Source: Methylonatrum sp040877625 (GTDB lineage: Bacteria > Pseudomonadota > Gammaproteobacteria > Nitrococcales > Aquisalimonadaceae). Taken from it: a stretch of DNA of 64,000 nucleotides. A program made the position numbers and the translations under genes. This document shows, piece by piece, positions 36,532 through 47,600 of this stretch; the first letter of the stretch is position 1, and every line of letters starts with the position of its first letter. The notes beneath the pieces are model-generated. The model did not search any database. It had not been told where the DNA came from and saw only the letters and a list, made by a program, of their open reading frames with translations. The stretch lies in assembly GCA_040877625.1 (NCBI GenBank), contig JBBDNK010000011.1, positions 68,437 through 132,436 of the forward strand, given 5' to 3'.

Positions 36532-37200
36532 TCAGAACGCCTCACTGGTGCGCGAGTTGGGCGCGATCTCGAACGGCTGCTTTTCCACCTGTTCCGATTT
36601 CCACTCGCGCAACAACCAGATAAACCCGCCGATCAGGAAGAACGCGCTCGGCGGCAGCAGCATCAGACCGTTGGGCATATACCAGCCGCCCTCGCCCACC
36701 GTTCGCATTATTTCCACCCCCATCAATGAACCGGAGCCGAGCAGCTCACGGCAGGTGCCGACGAACAGAAGCACCACCGAGTAGCCCAGTGAGTTGCCCA
36801 GACCGTCGACCGCCGACAACAGCGGCGGATTGTTCATGGCGAAGGCCTCGGTGCGGCCGAGGACGATGCAATTGGTGATGATCAGGCCCACGAACACCGA
36901 CAACTGCCGGCTGATTTCGTAGGCAAAAGCCTGGAGGAGCTGATCCACCAGGATCACCAGCGACGTGATGATGGTCATCTGCACGATGATGCGGATGTTG
37001 GCCGGAATATGTGTGCGGATGATGCTGACGAAGTAGTTGGAGAACGTCACCACGAAGATGACCGCCAGACACATGGTAATGGTGGTCTGCAGCGTGGTGG
37101 TAATCGCCAGCGCCGAACAGATGCCGAGGATCTGCAACGCAATGGGATTGTTGTTGAAAATCGGCTGGAACAGGACATCCTTCGCTTTCAATGCTGCCAT
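36532..37200 (-). CDS. nqrD: Na+-NQR subunit D
   Basis: A 222-residue membrane subunit with six helices, homologous to NqrE and RnfE. LQILGICSALA holds Cys28 and ITNCIVLGRTEAFA holds the second iron-ligand Cys. The start FQPIFNNNPIALQILGICSA is characteristic. It overlaps the end of nqrC by 13 nt, so translation is likely coupled. Confidence 0.96.
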   Translation of the reverse strand: MAALKAKDVLFQPIFNNNPIALQILGICSALAITTTLQTTITMCLAVIFVVTFSNYFVSIIRTHIPANIRIIVQMTIITSLVILVDQLLQAFAYEISRQLSVFVGLIITNCIVLGRTEAFAMNNPPLLSAVDGLGNSLGYSVVLLFVGTCRELLGSGSLMGVEIMRTVGEGGWYMPNGLMLLPPSAFFLIGGFIWLLREWKSEQVEKQPFEIAPNSRTSEAF

Positions 37201-38018
37201 GATTGCCTCCCGAGAGTCCTTGGGGGTGCCCTTGAGATTCTGGGCCCACCGCTCTGGTGTAGTTCGCGCATGCGCTGCAGATAAGCGCCGAAGCCTGCCT
37301 CTCCCGCCCAGAAACGCACCAGGTTGTTGACGCCGTTGGTGGTGAGCGAGGCACCGGAAAGGCCGTCCACCAGGTGCTCCGGTTCGGCTGCGCCGTCGCC
37401 GACCTTGCCCTTCAGTACCCGAATCGCGAGGTCACCCTGCGCGTCGAACAGCTTCTTGCCCTGCCACGTCTGTTGCCAGCGCGGGTTGTCGATTTCGCCG
37501 CCCAGTCCCGGTGTTTCGCCATGTTCGAAGAAGCCGATGCCGGCCACGGTGTTGGCATCCCGCTCCAGGGCGAGGAAGCCGTACATGGTCGACCACAGGC
37601 CGTAGCCGTGGACCGGCAGGATGATGCGGTGCAATTCGCCGCCGTCGTCGAAGACCAGATAGACCTCCGCCACCCTCGCCTGACGGCGGATGCTGGCCGG
37701 GTCCGGCGTTACCGTCCGGCTCTGCTCCACGTCGCGGGCGGCGCGGCGCTGGTCATATTCGTCCGGCCGCTGCACATAGTCGCCGGTCTCGATATCGACG
37801 AACCGGCGCTCAATGGTCTCGAAGGCGGCCCGCACGTCCATGCCCGGCTGATACATGCCTGCGGCCTGCAGAATGTGCAACTGACGGTACTGCATACGGT
37901 TCTCAGCCTGGAACGGGCGCAGGCCCACGGATGAGGTCGCGACCACCACCGCGCACACCAGGCAGACCAGGAACGCGACCCGCAGGGTGTTGCCGATCGA
38001 TTCGCGGTTTGCGGCCAT
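37188..38018 (-). CDS. nqrC: Na+-NQR subunit C (FMN-binding)
   Basis: A 276-residue subunit with one N-terminal membrane helix (about 12-28) and a periplasmic FMN-binding domain. DGLSGASLTTNGV carries the Thr that ApbE flavinylates (motif SGA(T/S)xT). GFFEHGETPGLGGEI is another family block. Length is slightly above the Vibrio protein (about 257), with a short basic C-terminal extension reading into nqrD. Confidence 0.95.
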   Translation of the reverse strand: MAANRESIGNTLRVAFLVCLVCAVVVATSSVGLRPFQAENRMQYRQLHILQAAGMYQPGMDVRAAFETIERRFVDIETGDYVQRPDEYDQRRAARDVEQSRTVTPDPASIRRQARVAEVYLVFDDGGELHRIILPVHGYGLWSTMYGFLALERDANTVAGIGFFEHGETPGLGGEIDNPRWQQTWQGKKLFDAQGDLAIRVLKGKVGDGAAEPEHLVDGLSGASLTTNGVNNLVRFWAGEAGFGAYLQRMRELHQSGGPRISRAPPRTLGRQSWQH

Positions 38019-38022
38019 GGCC

Positions 38023-39264
38023 CTATACCTCCCTGCGCCGCATGCGGCGCCGGATGTTGGCCTGCACGACGAAGTAGTCGATCAACGGCGCGCAAAGGTT
38101 GCCGAACAGAATGGCCAGCATGACGCCCTCCGGGAAGGCGGGATTGACCACCCGGATCAGCACCACCATGACGCCGATCAACAGGCCGAAGACCAGTTTA
38201 CCGGTATCGGTCATGGCCGCCGAGACCGGGTCTGTAGCCATGAATACCAGGCCGAAGGCAAACCCGCCCAGGGTCAGGTGCCAGTACCAGGGCATGGCGA
38301 ACATCGGGTTGGTATCGCTGCCGATCATGTTGAACAGGCTTGCGAGCACCACCATGCCCAGGAACATGCCAAGCATGATCCGCCAGGAGGCGATTCTGGT
38401 GGCCAGCAACACCACCGCGCCCAGCGCAATCAGCAATGTCGAGGTCTCACCGATAGAGCCCTGGATACCGCCCAGGGACGTTTGCATCCAGGTAAGGTCA
38501 ACGCCGTTCGCGTTGGCGGCCACCCCCGTCAGCCCGGCGGAGAAATCCAGCTGCCCCGCGGCGGCCATGGCCAGCGGCGTGGCGCCGGAGAAACCATCCA
38601 CCGCGGTCCATACCGCGTCACCGGACATCTGCGCCGGATAGGCGAAAAAGAGGAAGGCACGCCCCACCAGCGCCGGGTTGAGGAAATTCTTGCCGGTGCC
38701 GCCGAAAACCTCCTTGCCCACCACCACGCCGAAGGAAACACCCAGAAACACCTGCCATAGCGGGATGGTCGGCGGCAGAATGAGGGTAAACAGGATGCCG
38801 GTGACGAAGAAGCCCTCGTTGACCTCATGCCCGCGCTTCCACGCGAACAGCCCCTCCCAGATGAAACCGCCCAGGTAGGTAACGACGAAGATCGGCACGT
38901 AGAACACGGCGCCGTGCAGAAAATTGGCGGCCGCATTGCGGTAGTCGAAGCCGGTGAGCTGCATCACCACATCGGTGCGCCAGCCGGGAATGGGGTCAAA
39001 ACCGAACTCGGCAATCTGCAGGTTGGCCTGGTAGCCGGCGTTGTACATCCCGAACAGCAGAGCCGGCAGCGCCGCGAACCAGACCGTCATCATGACCCGC
39101 TTGAGGTCGATGCCGTCACGCACATGGGCGCTGGTGCGGGTGGTGCTGGAGGGGCTGTAAAGCATGGTATCGAACATTTCGTAGAAGACGTAATACCGTT
39201 GCAGCTTCCCTCCTTCATGGAAGTGCGGGGCTATGCAATTGTCGATGAATTTCCTCAGCCCCAC
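38023..39264 (-). CDS. nqrB: Na+-NQR subunit B (FMN and riboflavin-binding)
   Basis: A 413-residue membrane subunit with about ten helices. DGFSGATPLAMAA holds the Thr for covalent FMN. The start GLRKFIDNCIAPHFHEGGKL is the usual N-terminus, so GTG 39264 is chosen over the upstream frame. It follows the nqrA stop by one base (TGACGTG), with GGAGGG inside the end of nqrA. Length equals Vibrio NqrB (about 414). It is thought to form part of the Na+ path. Confidence 0.96.
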   Translation of the reverse strand: MGLRKFIDNCIAPHFHEGGKLQRYYVFYEMFDTMLYSPSSTTRTSAHVRDGIDLKRVMMTVWFAALPALLFGMYNAGYQANLQIAEFGFDPIPGWRTDVVMQLTGFDYRNAAANFLHGAVFYVPIFVVTYLGGFIWEGLFAWKRGHEVNEGFFVTGILFTLILPPTIPLWQVFLGVSFGVVVGKEVFGGTGKNFLNPALVGRAFLFFAYPAQMSGDAVWTAVDGFSGATPLAMAAAGQLDFSAGLTGVAANANGVDLTWMQTSLGGIQGSIGETSTLLIALGAVVLLATRIASWRIMLGMFLGMVVLASLFNMIGSDTNPMFAMPWYWHLTLGGFAFGLVFMATDPVSAAMTDTGKLVFGLLIGVMVVLIRVVNPAFPEGVMLAILFGNLCAPLIDYFVVQANIRRRMRRREV

Positions 39265-39265
39265 G

Positions 39266-40612
39266 TCAGCCCTCCACTTCAATACGAGTGAGGTTATCCC
39301 GCAGAATCGGGCCGTACTCGTACTTGCCCACACAGACATACGTGCACAGCGCCAGGTCCTCTTCCACCAGTTCCAGCGCGCCCAGCGCCTGCGCCATTTC
39401 GGTATCCCCCACCACCAGCGAGCGCAGCAACTGCGTGGGCAGAATGTCGAGCGGCATCACCTGCTCGTACTGGCCGAGCGGCACCATGGCCCGCTCGCTG
39501 CCGTTGGTGGTGGTGGTGAAGTTGAACCGCTTCCACGGCATAAGACGGGACAGGTAGATATTCATCACCGAGTGGCGGCCCGTGCCGGGCGACAGATAAC
39601 CCAGCAACTGGCGTTCACGCCCTTCGCGCAGCACCGTGACCTGATTCGCCAGACGGCCCAGATAGGCGGTGGGGCCCTGCCCGCGATGGCCATTGAACAC
39701 CGAGCCGGAAATCAGGCGGTTGTCGCCGGGCTGCAGTTCGTTGGCGGTCAGTTCTTCAAGCGAGGCACCGACACGCGTGCGCACGAGGCGCGGCTGCCTG
39801 ACCTGCGGCCCGGCCAGGGCGATGACTCGGTCGGTGTAGAGGTGTCCGCTGGTAAACAGCTTGCCAATGGCGATCACGTCCTGATAACCCACTACCCATA
39901 CCGGCCGTTTGATATCCACGGGGGACAGAAAATGGATATGGGTTCCGGGGTTGCCGGCGGGATGCGGCCCGGCAAAGGACTCCTCGCGAATCCGGTCCTC
40001 GGCGAACGACGGCAGCGTCGAACCCGCCGCACGACAGACCCACACCGGCCCGTCGGTAAGCCGGGCCAGTATGATCAGGCCGTCGCGAAAGGCGCGCTGC
40101 TGGTCGGCGATGACGATATCGGGGTTGGCGGCCAACGGGTTGGTATCCATGGCCGGAACGAAGATGGCGTGCGGAGTGGTGCCGGGCACTGGCACCTTGC
40201 CGAACGGCCGGGTGCGGATCGCCGTCCATTCGCCGGAGGCGATCAACTGCTCCTGCACCGTGTCGCGATCGAGCCGGGACAGCGTGGCGGCATTGTGCGC
40301 GGTGAACTGTTCGTCGCCCTCGCCGCCGGCGACGTCGATCACCACCGACAGCAGTACCCGTTTATGGCCCCGGTTGATGGCGCTGATACGGCCGGCCGCG
40401 GGTGCGGTGTACCGTACGCCCTCGGTCTTCTTGTCCTCGAACAACACCTGCCCGCGCCGCACCCGGTCGCCCTCACGGACGAGCATGGTGGGCTTCATGC
40501 CGGGGTAGTCGACACCGAGCAGTGCGACGGAGCGAATCCTCGGACCCCGTTCCACTGCCTGGCGCGGCGCACCGGCCATAGGTAAATCAAGTCCCCGCTT
40601 GATTTTTATCAT
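39266..40612 (-). CDS. nqrA: Na+-NQR subunit A
   Basis: A 448-residue peripheral cytoplasmic subunit, first gene of the cluster. The start MIKIKRGLDLPMAGAPRQ is the standard NqrA N-terminus, so ATG 40612 is used and 35 extra upstream codons are rejected. The SPVDIKRPVWVVGYQDVIAIG and LPTQLLRSL blocks agree with the family. Length equals Vibrio NqrA (about 446). The operon promoter must lie in the 230-bp gap shared with the divergent CBS gene. Confidence 0.97.
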   Translation of the reverse strand: MIKIKRGLDLPMAGAPRQAVERGPRIRSVALLGVDYPGMKPTMLVREGDRVRRGQVLFEDKKTEGVRYTAPAAGRISAINRGHKRVLLSVVIDVAGGEGDEQFTAHNAATLSRLDRDTVQEQLIASGEWTAIRTRPFGKVPVPGTTPHAIFVPAMDTNPLAANPDIVIADQQRAFRDGLIILARLTDGPVWVCRAAGSTLPSFAEDRIREESFAGPHPAGNPGTHIHFLSPVDIKRPVWVVGYQDVIAIGKLFTSGHLYTDRVIALAGPQVRQPRLVRTRVGASLEELTANELQPGDNRLISGSVFNGHRGQGPTAYLGRLANQVTVLREGRERQLLGYLSPGTGRHSVMNIYLSRLMPWKRFNFTTTTNGSERAMVPLGQYEQVMPLDILPTQLLRSLVVGDTEMAQALGALELVEEDLALCTYVCVGKYEYGPILRDNLTRIEVEG

Positions 40613-40842
40613 GTTGTTCGCCCAAGCCTTGATCGTGTATGCAGAGCGCTCTCTGTACGACTTGGTAACCTCGGGCCGACGATCTCCGGGGAGTTCCTCC
40701 ACCCACTCCGCAATCATCGGTAATCAGCCAAGTTGGCGGCCATTGCGCAGAAACAGTCAAGCCGCCTGCACAATGTGTACTATATTAAACGCGGTACGAT
40801 ATAAAACTAACAGGTAATCGGCTTCCGGGGGAGGAAAGACCG

Positions 40843-41310
40843 ATGGAAACAATTCTCAAGGTCGTGCTGGTGGAAAAGGCAAAGCTTCTGGCGGATCGGG
40901 GCGGCACCCTTTACACCGTCAAGCCGGATGCGCCTGCCGCGGAGGCCATCCGCACCATGTGCGAGGCCAACATCGGCTGCGTGCTGGTTATCGACAAGGG
41001 CAAACTGATTGGCATCTTTTCCGAACGCGATGTTCTGCACCGTATCGTCGACCGCGGCATCCCGCCGGATACGGTGCCGGTAGGCGACGTGATGACGAAG
41101 GATATCTTCACCGTGCCGCCGACCCTGACTGTTGAAGACGCGCTGATCGAGTGCACCAACCGGCGCGTTCGGCATCTGCCGGTTTGCGAGCAAGGGCGGC
41201 TGCTGGGGCTGCTATCCATCGGCGACCTGGTGCGCTTCGTGGTTGAGGACAAGGACGGCACCATCTCCGACCTGATCGACTATATCCACGGCCCGCAAAT
41301 CACGGTCTGA
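40843..41310 (+). CDS. Tandem CBS-domain protein
   Basis: A 155-residue stand-alone protein with two CBS domains: about 15-75 (IGCVLVIDKGKLIGIFSERDVL) and about 84-145 (VRHLPVCEQGRLLGLLSIGDLV). Such proteins bind adenosine nucleotides and act as energy sensors on unknown partners. GGAGG lies 8 nt before the ATG. It is divergent from nqrA. Confidence 0.88.
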   Translation: METILKVVLVEKAKLLADRGGTLYTVKPDAPAAEAIRTMCEANIGCVLVIDKGKLIGIFSERDVLHRIVDRGIPPDTVPVGDVMTKDIFTVPPTLTVEDALIECTNRRVRHLPVCEQGRLLGLLSIGDLVRFVVEDKDGTISDLIDYIHGPQITV

Positions 41311-41402
41311 AGCGGACCGCGCCGGCGAGCGCACCGGGTTACCTCGGCCAGTAATTGCGGTGTGCCCTGTTCCCGTCGGCGCCGCCGCGCGGAACGCAGT
41401 CC

Positions 41403-41873
41403 ATGACGGAAATTGACCCCTCGAAACTCCGTGAAGCACTCGGCGCTTTCGCCACGGGCGTCACCGTGGTCACCGCGCGAGCGCCGGACGGCCGCCCCGT
41501 CGGCATGACAGTGAACAGCTTCGCCGCCGTATCGCTGGACCCGCCGCTGGTACTGTGGAGCGCCCAGCGCGACATCGGTCCCTTTACCGCCTTCAACATG
41601 GCCGGCCATTACGCCGTGCACATACTCCATGCCGGGCAGGAGGACATTGCCAACCATTTCGCCAGTGTTATGGATGACAAGTTCACTGCGATTCCCTACA
41701 GCAGCGGCCTCGAGGCGCTGCCACTGCTCGACGATTTTACCGCCCGCTTCCAGTGCCGGGTGGAACGTCGACTGGAAGGCGGCGACCACGTCATTCTTCT
41801 CGGCCATGTGCTCGCCGTGGATCACAGACCCGCAGAACCGCTGGTGTTCCACGCCGGCAACTACCGGCGGTAA
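41403..41873 (+). CDS. Flavin reductase family protein (FMN-binding split barrel)
   Basis: A 156-residue HpaC-like flavin reductase. LREALGAFATGVTVVTA, GMTVNSFAAVSLDPPLVLWS and the closing LVFHAGNYRR are the family hallmarks. It reduces free FMN or FAD with NAD(P)H and usually serves a two-component monooxygenase. No monooxygenase partner lies beside it, although 4-hydroxybenzoate genes are 10 kb away. ATG 41403 gives the standard N-terminus; its ribosome site is weak. Confidence 0.88.
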   Translation: MTEIDPSKLREALGAFATGVTVVTARAPDGRPVGMTVNSFAAVSLDPPLVLWSAQRDIGPFTAFNMAGHYAVHILHAGQEDIANHFASVMDDKFTAIPYSSGLEALPLLDDFTARFQCRVERRLEGGDHVILLGHVLAVDHRPAEPLVFHAGNYRR

Positions 41874-41968
41874 CGCCCCGGCGCGCACTCCGTGCAGGTC
41901 GTCTTCTTCACGCAGCGTGGGTATTGCCGCGCTCTGTCCACCCTGCGCCCTGCGCTTGAGCCTTGCGG

Positions 41969-43282
41969 CTAATCAGGGGAATCGACCGCCAGTGGCGGCT
42001 CGCCGTCGGCGGCGATGGTCAGCTGGTTTCTGCCGTTGCGCTTGGACACGTACATCGCCCGGTCGGCGCTGGCAACACCGGCTCGCCAGTTGCCGCCCGC
42101 CAGCCTTGCGTATCCCATGCTGATGCCGATGCGAAAACCGGGGACTTCATCGAATTGCATGGATTCCACTTGCAGCGTCAGCCGGGAAGCCAGTCCCGCC
42201 ACCTGATCCGGGCCGATGTCCGGCAAATAGATCAGGAACTCGTCCCCACCCCACCGGCACGGCACATCCTGGCCGCGCAGCTCGGTGCGCAGGGCGGTCG
42301 CCACGCCGGCAATCACGGTATCCCCGAAGAGGTGCCCATGGCGGTCGTTGACGGCCTTGAAATCATCCAGATCGACGAACAGCAAGCCCCCCGTCGCCGC
42401 TTCGCTGCCCTGCCGCCCGTCCAGCAACTTCTGCAGATAGGGCTTGCTGTACAGGCCGGTTGCATGGTCGCGATCCAGTTGATCGGACATGCGCTGCAGC
42501 GCAACGCGCTGTTGCCTGCCCTCGCGAAGCGTACGCGCGTAATGCCAGCTCAGAAACGCGAAGGCACCCACCTGAAAACAGGTGAATCCCAGCGACAGGG
42601 TACTAACGGGCAACAGGAAAACACCCAGCTCCCGCAACGCGTCGTGAAACCCGGCCGCGAACAGGGCGGAAAAGCCGACGAGGTTCAGCCACCAGCCGCC
42701 GCGGTCAACGTTGCGAAGCGGCGAGCGCAGCAGAATCACGAAAACCGAACTCGCCAGCACCAGCGCCAGACCGAAGAACCAGGGCGCAAGCGCACCATAG
42801 TCCGGGAACACGGACATGCCCTTCTGGGTCATCTGTTCACTGGCGATCACCAGTGCAGGATGATCAATCCAGAGAATCCCTGCCAACAGGGCCGAAATTC
42901 CGTATAGCGTTGCCATCCATCTCCACGGCAGGCTGCCGCGCGCAGCCAGCGCCAGGTACAGATTGATGTAGGCGGCAATGGCGAGGACCACCGTAGCCAG
43001 CGCCATCCTGACCTTGGGCAGCGTGGCGCTCAGGTCCCCCAGCAGTGCATCGACACGCACCGCCGTGTCTGCGCCGACGTACAACATGGCGAACAGGTTC
43101 GCCAGCGCGAAACACTTGGCAATGGTGGCGTGGCGGTCGCGGTCTCCATGGTGGGTCAGCGCGAATGCGGTGATGATGACCAGCAACGTAAGGCTGACGC
43201 CGGTCGCAATGATCCGCAGCCAGAGCACGGTCAAATCAACGCTGGACGCCTGCCCGAAGCTGCTCAGGACATTATCGTACAT
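41969..43282 (-). CDS. Membrane-bound diguanylate cyclase (GGDEF)
   Basis: A 437-residue protein with about seven N-terminal membrane segments (residues about 20-260), not a family I can name, then a C-terminal GGDEF domain. The active site is WGGDEF, preceded at the right spacing by the inhibitory RxxD (RGQD); FVDLDDFKAVND and DRAMYVSKRNGRN complete the signature. It should synthesise c-di-GMP. It is unrelated in its sensor half to the MASE1 cyclase at 24.9 kb. Confidence 0.9.
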   Translation of the reverse strand: MYDNVLSSFGQASSVDLTVLWLRIIATGVSLTLLVIITAFALTHHGDRDRHATIAKCFALANLFAMLYVGADTAVRVDALLGDLSATLPKVRMALATVVLAIAAYINLYLALAARGSLPWRWMATLYGISALLAGILWIDHPALVIASEQMTQKGMSVFPDYGALAPWFFGLALVLASSVFVILLRSPLRNVDRGGWWLNLVGFSALFAAGFHDALRELGVFLLPVSTLSLGFTCFQVGAFAFLSWHYARTLREGRQQRVALQRMSDQLDRDHATGLYSKPYLQKLLDGRQGSEAATGGLLFVDLDDFKAVNDRHGHLFGDTVIAGVATALRTELRGQDVPCRWGGDEFLIYLPDIGPDQVAGLASRLTLQVESMQFDEVPGFRIGISMGYARLAGGNWRAGVASADRAMYVSKRNGRNQLTIAADGEPPLAVDSPD

Positions 43283-43550
43283 TGGAAACCAGGACTCTCC
43301 AGTGCCAGCATGAGACCGTTCAATTTATCGCACCGTGGTGACAATGTCGTTCTCTCAGGATATCCGCGACGACGCTCCACCTTACCCTGATAGAGGAGTC
43401 GGACACATATCGATGTGTGCCGGACGGACTGTATGTGTCACTATTTCTTTCCTTCGCTATAGGCAGGCCTGCATTCGATACGCTGCCGTATAGGCGTTAT
43501 CGTGGGACCATTATGTTGCCCGAGAACATGGCTTTTAGCGGAGCACGAAA

Positions 43551-44618
43551 TTGCAACAGCGCAATGCGATGAGGATTTGCCTGGGCATTGGTCTGTGCCT
43601 GTACCTTGCCGCCGCGAGCACTGACGAACCGCCACCGAGAGTGGCAACCGCGCCAGCGGTCGTGGATGCAATCATTACCGAGGTCGACATCAGTGGCTCG
43701 GTGGTGGCACCGCGGGTGGCGCAGGTTTCGGTTCCCACGGCAGGGCTGATTACCGAGGTAAACGTAGAGGTCGGCGAGCGCGTCAGCAGCGGCGACATGC
43801 TGGTGCGCCTGGATGATGCGTTGGAGATGTACTCGCTGCGCTATGCCGAGGCGGAAGTCCGGGAGGCCGAGGAGAACCTGAAAGAGGCCGTGAGGCTGCG
43901 CGATGAGGCCGAAGCGGCTGGCGCCCGGCAGAACATTCCGGAAACCCAACTCCGCGCGCGGGAGCACCAGGTGCGCGCCGCCGAGGCGGCGCTGGCGCGG
44001 CTGCGGGCGGCGGCCGCCCGACAAAGCGGTGTCGTGGCCCGGCACACCGTCACCGCACCGTTCGACGGCGTGATCAGCGCGCGCGAGGGCGACCTTGGCG
44101 AGTGGGTGGAGCCGGGCACCACGCTGCTGGAACTGGTCGACGTGAACAACCTGTTGCTGGAGTTCGCTGTGCCGCAGGACGTTTTTCATCGTGTGCGCAC
44201 CGACACCAGGCTCACCGTCCGCCTCGATGCCCATGACGCCCCGCCCAGCGACAGCAGCATCCGGCACATCATCCCCGTCAGTGACCCGCAGGCCCGAACC
44301 TTCCGCATACGCGCCATTCTGGACAATCCACCCCCGCTTGCCGCCGGCATGTCCGCCCGCGGGACACTGCACATTGGCACTGGCGAGCAAGGCGTAGTCG
44401 TACCACGGGATGCGTTGCAGCGTTATCCCGAGGGCCGCATGACGGTGTGGGTCGTGGTCGAGCGGGATGGCCATCACCGGGTCCGCGAACAACGGGTGCG
44501 GCTTGGCGAGCGCTTCGGTGACCGGGTGGTGGTGCGCGATGGGCTGTCCGGCAACGAAGTGGTGGTGGTCAATGGCAAGGCCACCGTTGAGGACGGTCAG
44601 CGCGTGGAGGTGCAATGA
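43551..44618 (+). CDS. RND efflux periplasmic adaptor (membrane fusion protein)
   Basis: A 355-residue HlyD/AcrA-type adaptor: a signal peptide, biotinyl-lipoyl half (PTAGLITEVNVEVGERV), a helical hairpin (about 95-155), the second lipoyl half (ITAPFDGVISAREG-like TVTAPFDGVIS) and beta-barrel domains. TTG 43551 is taken as start because GGAG lies 8 nt upstream; an ATG six codons later has no such site. The inner-membrane pump follows 12 nt later. No outer-membrane channel gene is adjacent. Confidence 0.88.
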   Translation: MQQRNAMRICLGIGLCLYLAAASTDEPPPRVATAPAVVDAIITEVDISGSVVAPRVAQVSVPTAGLITEVNVEVGERVSSGDMLVRLDDALEMYSLRYAEAEVREAEENLKEAVRLRDEAEAAGARQNIPETQLRAREHQVRAAEAALARLRAAAARQSGVVARHTVTAPFDGVISAREGDLGEWVEPGTTLLELVDVNNLLLEFAVPQDVFHRVRTDTRLTVRLDAHDAPPSDSSIRHIIPVSDPQARTFRIRAILDNPPPLAAGMSARGTLHIGTGEQGVVVPRDALQRYPEGRMTVWVVVERDGHHRVREQRVRLGERFGDRVVVRDGLSGNEVVVVNGKATVEDGQRVEVQ

Positions 44619-44630
44619 GGGCCGCAACGC

Positions 44631-47600
44631 GTGTTTGAGTGGATTATCCGCCACGGCACATTGGTTGCCGTCACCACGCTCATCACGCTGATACTGGGTG
44701 TCGTAGCGGTGGTCGGCCTGCCTGTGCAGATGATCCCGGACCTCGACGTGCGTACCATAACCGTGAGCACGAGCTGGCCGGGTGCCACGCCGCAAGACGT
44801 GGAGAAGGACATACTGCTTGAGCAGGAAGAGTACCTGCGTAACGTCCCCAATCTCCGGCGCATGACCTCCACCGCCCGCGATGGCGAGGGCGAGATCGAG
44901 CTGGACTTTCCCTTCGACGCGGATATGACCGAAACCCTGATCCGTGTCAACAATGCGCTTAGCCGCGTCCCCTCCTACCCGCAGAACGTCGACGAACCAA
45001 ACATTGTCGCCGCATCGTTCTCGGCCAACGCCTTCATGTATTACAACGTCGCGCCGCTGGAGGGCAATCCACGGGATCTCGACATGGAGCTCATGCGGGA
45101 TTTTCTGGAGGACAACGTGCGCCCTCGGATGGAGGGCATAGACGGCGTCTCCGAGGTTAGCGTCAGCGGCGGAGCCGAACGCCAGATCCAGCTCCACCTT
45201 CAGCCCGATCGCATGGCCGCGCGGGGCGTGCGTGTCACGGACATCCGCGACGCCGTTAACGCCCGTAACCGGGATACCTCCGGCGGTGAACTGGCAGCGG
45301 GCAACCAGCGCTACCTTCTGCGCACCGTGGGTCGGTTCGAGGATCTGCGCGCGCTCGAACAACTGATCGTGGTCCGCCGCGGCGACAGCATCGTGCGACT
45401 CGGCGATATTGCCGATATCATCCAGGACCACTCCAGAATCCGCGAGGCCTCCTTCATCAATGGCCGCCCGGTACTCGGCATGCAGGTGCGCCGGGAGAGC
45501 GGCGCCAACGTCATCGACATCAAACGCGCCATGGAGACCGAAGTCGCCGCGCTCAACCAGCAGGTGCTACGCCCCGCCGGCATGCGTATTGCGCTGACCT
45601 CCGACGACGTTCGCTACGTGGAGCAGTCCATCGCCAACGTCTGGACCAACCTGGGGATCGGCGCCACGTTCGCCACCCTGGTGCTGTTTGCCTTTCTGCG
45701 CTCGCCACGCACCACCCTGGTTGCCGTCATGGGCGTACCGATCTGTACCATCGCAGCCTTCCTGGCGCTGATGGCCTTCGGCCGTACCGTCAACGTGATC
45801 TCCCTGGCAGGCGTGGCGTTTGCCATCGGCATGACCATGGACAACAGCATCGTCGTGCTGGAGAGCATTCAGAGCGAGGCGCGCCGCGGCGCCGAGCGCT
45901 TCCGTGCCGCGGCCGCTGGCGTGCGACGGGTGTGGCCGGCGGTACTGGCATCGACACTGACGACGGTACTGGTATTCCTGCCTATCCTGTTTATCGAGGA
46001 AGAGGCCGGACAGCTGTACTCGGATATCGCCGTCGCCGTGTCCGGCGCAATTGTTGCCTCCATGGTCGTGGCGATTACGCTGATACCCACCATCAGCGCG
46101 CGCACCGGCTTCCACTCCCGCTCAGCCGAACGGGGCCCGCGGGACAGCCGCTGGAGCCGCGCGATCCTGGCATTGGTGGGGTGGTCCGTGGCCGGGCCAT
46201 GGCGACGGGCGGCGTTCATGGTCGGTACGCTCGGCGTCAGCCTGACGGCCGTCATCCTGCTCACTCCGCCGACGGAATACCTACCCGAGGGCGAGGAACC
46301 CAAGACTTTCGCCACCATGGCGGCGCAGCCCGGCCAGAGTTTCGAGGCCATGCTGAAGATCGCCGGGCAGGTGGAGCAGACCTTCCTGCCGCAGCTCGAT
46401 GCCAACCCCGGACCGTTTGAAACGGGTCAGACGGACATTCCGCCACTGCAGTACGTGAACATGAGCGTAGCGCCGGAGCGCCTGCGCATCATCAGTGAAC
46501 CGAAGAATCCGGCCCACATCGAGGCGCTCATGGACGCGCTGACCAATCACTATGAAACCTACCCGGGGGTGACCGCCTTCGCCTCTCGCGGCTCGATCAT
46601 CACCAGCAACGATGGCGGCACCCGGAGCATCAACCTGGATATTTCCGGGCCCAGGCTGGAGGATGTCTATGCCGTGGCCCGGACTGCGCGCCAGCGCGCC
46701 GAGGAGATCTTTGACGGCCCGCGCATTCAGGCGCAGCCAGAGGCGATCACCCTGTCCCAGCCGCTGGTGGAGATCCATCCGGACTGGGACCGTGCCGCGC
46801 AACTCGGCCTTAGCGGCGAGGAACTGGGCCTTACCGTGGCTGCATTCAACGACGGCGCATTCCTCGACGAGTTCTTCCAGGACGACGACAAGATCGACAT
46901 CTACGCCTACGGCCCGGCCGGGCCGGCGGCGCAACTCGGCACGCTCGGTAATACCGCGGTGTATACCCCGCAAGGGGCCACCCTGCCGCTTGCCAGCATT
47001 GTTCGCATCGAGGAATCCGTGGACGCCAGCACCGTGCGGCGGGTGAACGGGCAGCGTACCGTAACGCTGCATGTGATCCCGCCCCGAGAGGTAGCGCTGG
47101 AAGAAGGTGTGGCGCGCGTGCGCGCGGAGCTGCTGGATACCCTGCGCGAGCGCGGCGACATCCCGCGCGACGTCAGCGTAACGATCTCCGGGGCCAGCGA
47201 CCAGCTCGACGCCACCCGCGATGCACTATCCGGAAACTTTCTGGTCGCGCTTGCGATCATTTATCTGCTGCTCGTGGCGATTTTTGTCCACTGGGGTTAC
47301 CCCCTGCTGATCATGACCGCGATCCCGCTCGGTATCGCCGCCGGCATCGTCGGCCTGGCACTTCTCAACGCGGTTGGCTCAATGCTGCCCATGGTCGGGC
47401 TGGCGCCCATCCGACAGCCCTTCGACATGATCTCCATGCTCGGCTTTCTCATTCTCATGGGTACAGTGGTAAACAACCCGATCCTGATTGTCCATCAGGC
47501 CCGTGATTACCTGCGTAATGGCACGGCCTCGGTAACCGAGGCCGTCACCAATGCGGTATCGTCGCGCCTGCGTCCGATCGCCATGACCACCCTGACCACG

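Noticed and set aside
43497..45431. A 644-codon minus-strand frame opposite the RND adaptor and permease.
   Set aside because: It lies wholly over two clear RND genes and encodes a low-complexity His/Ala/Gln-rich sequence with no family features.
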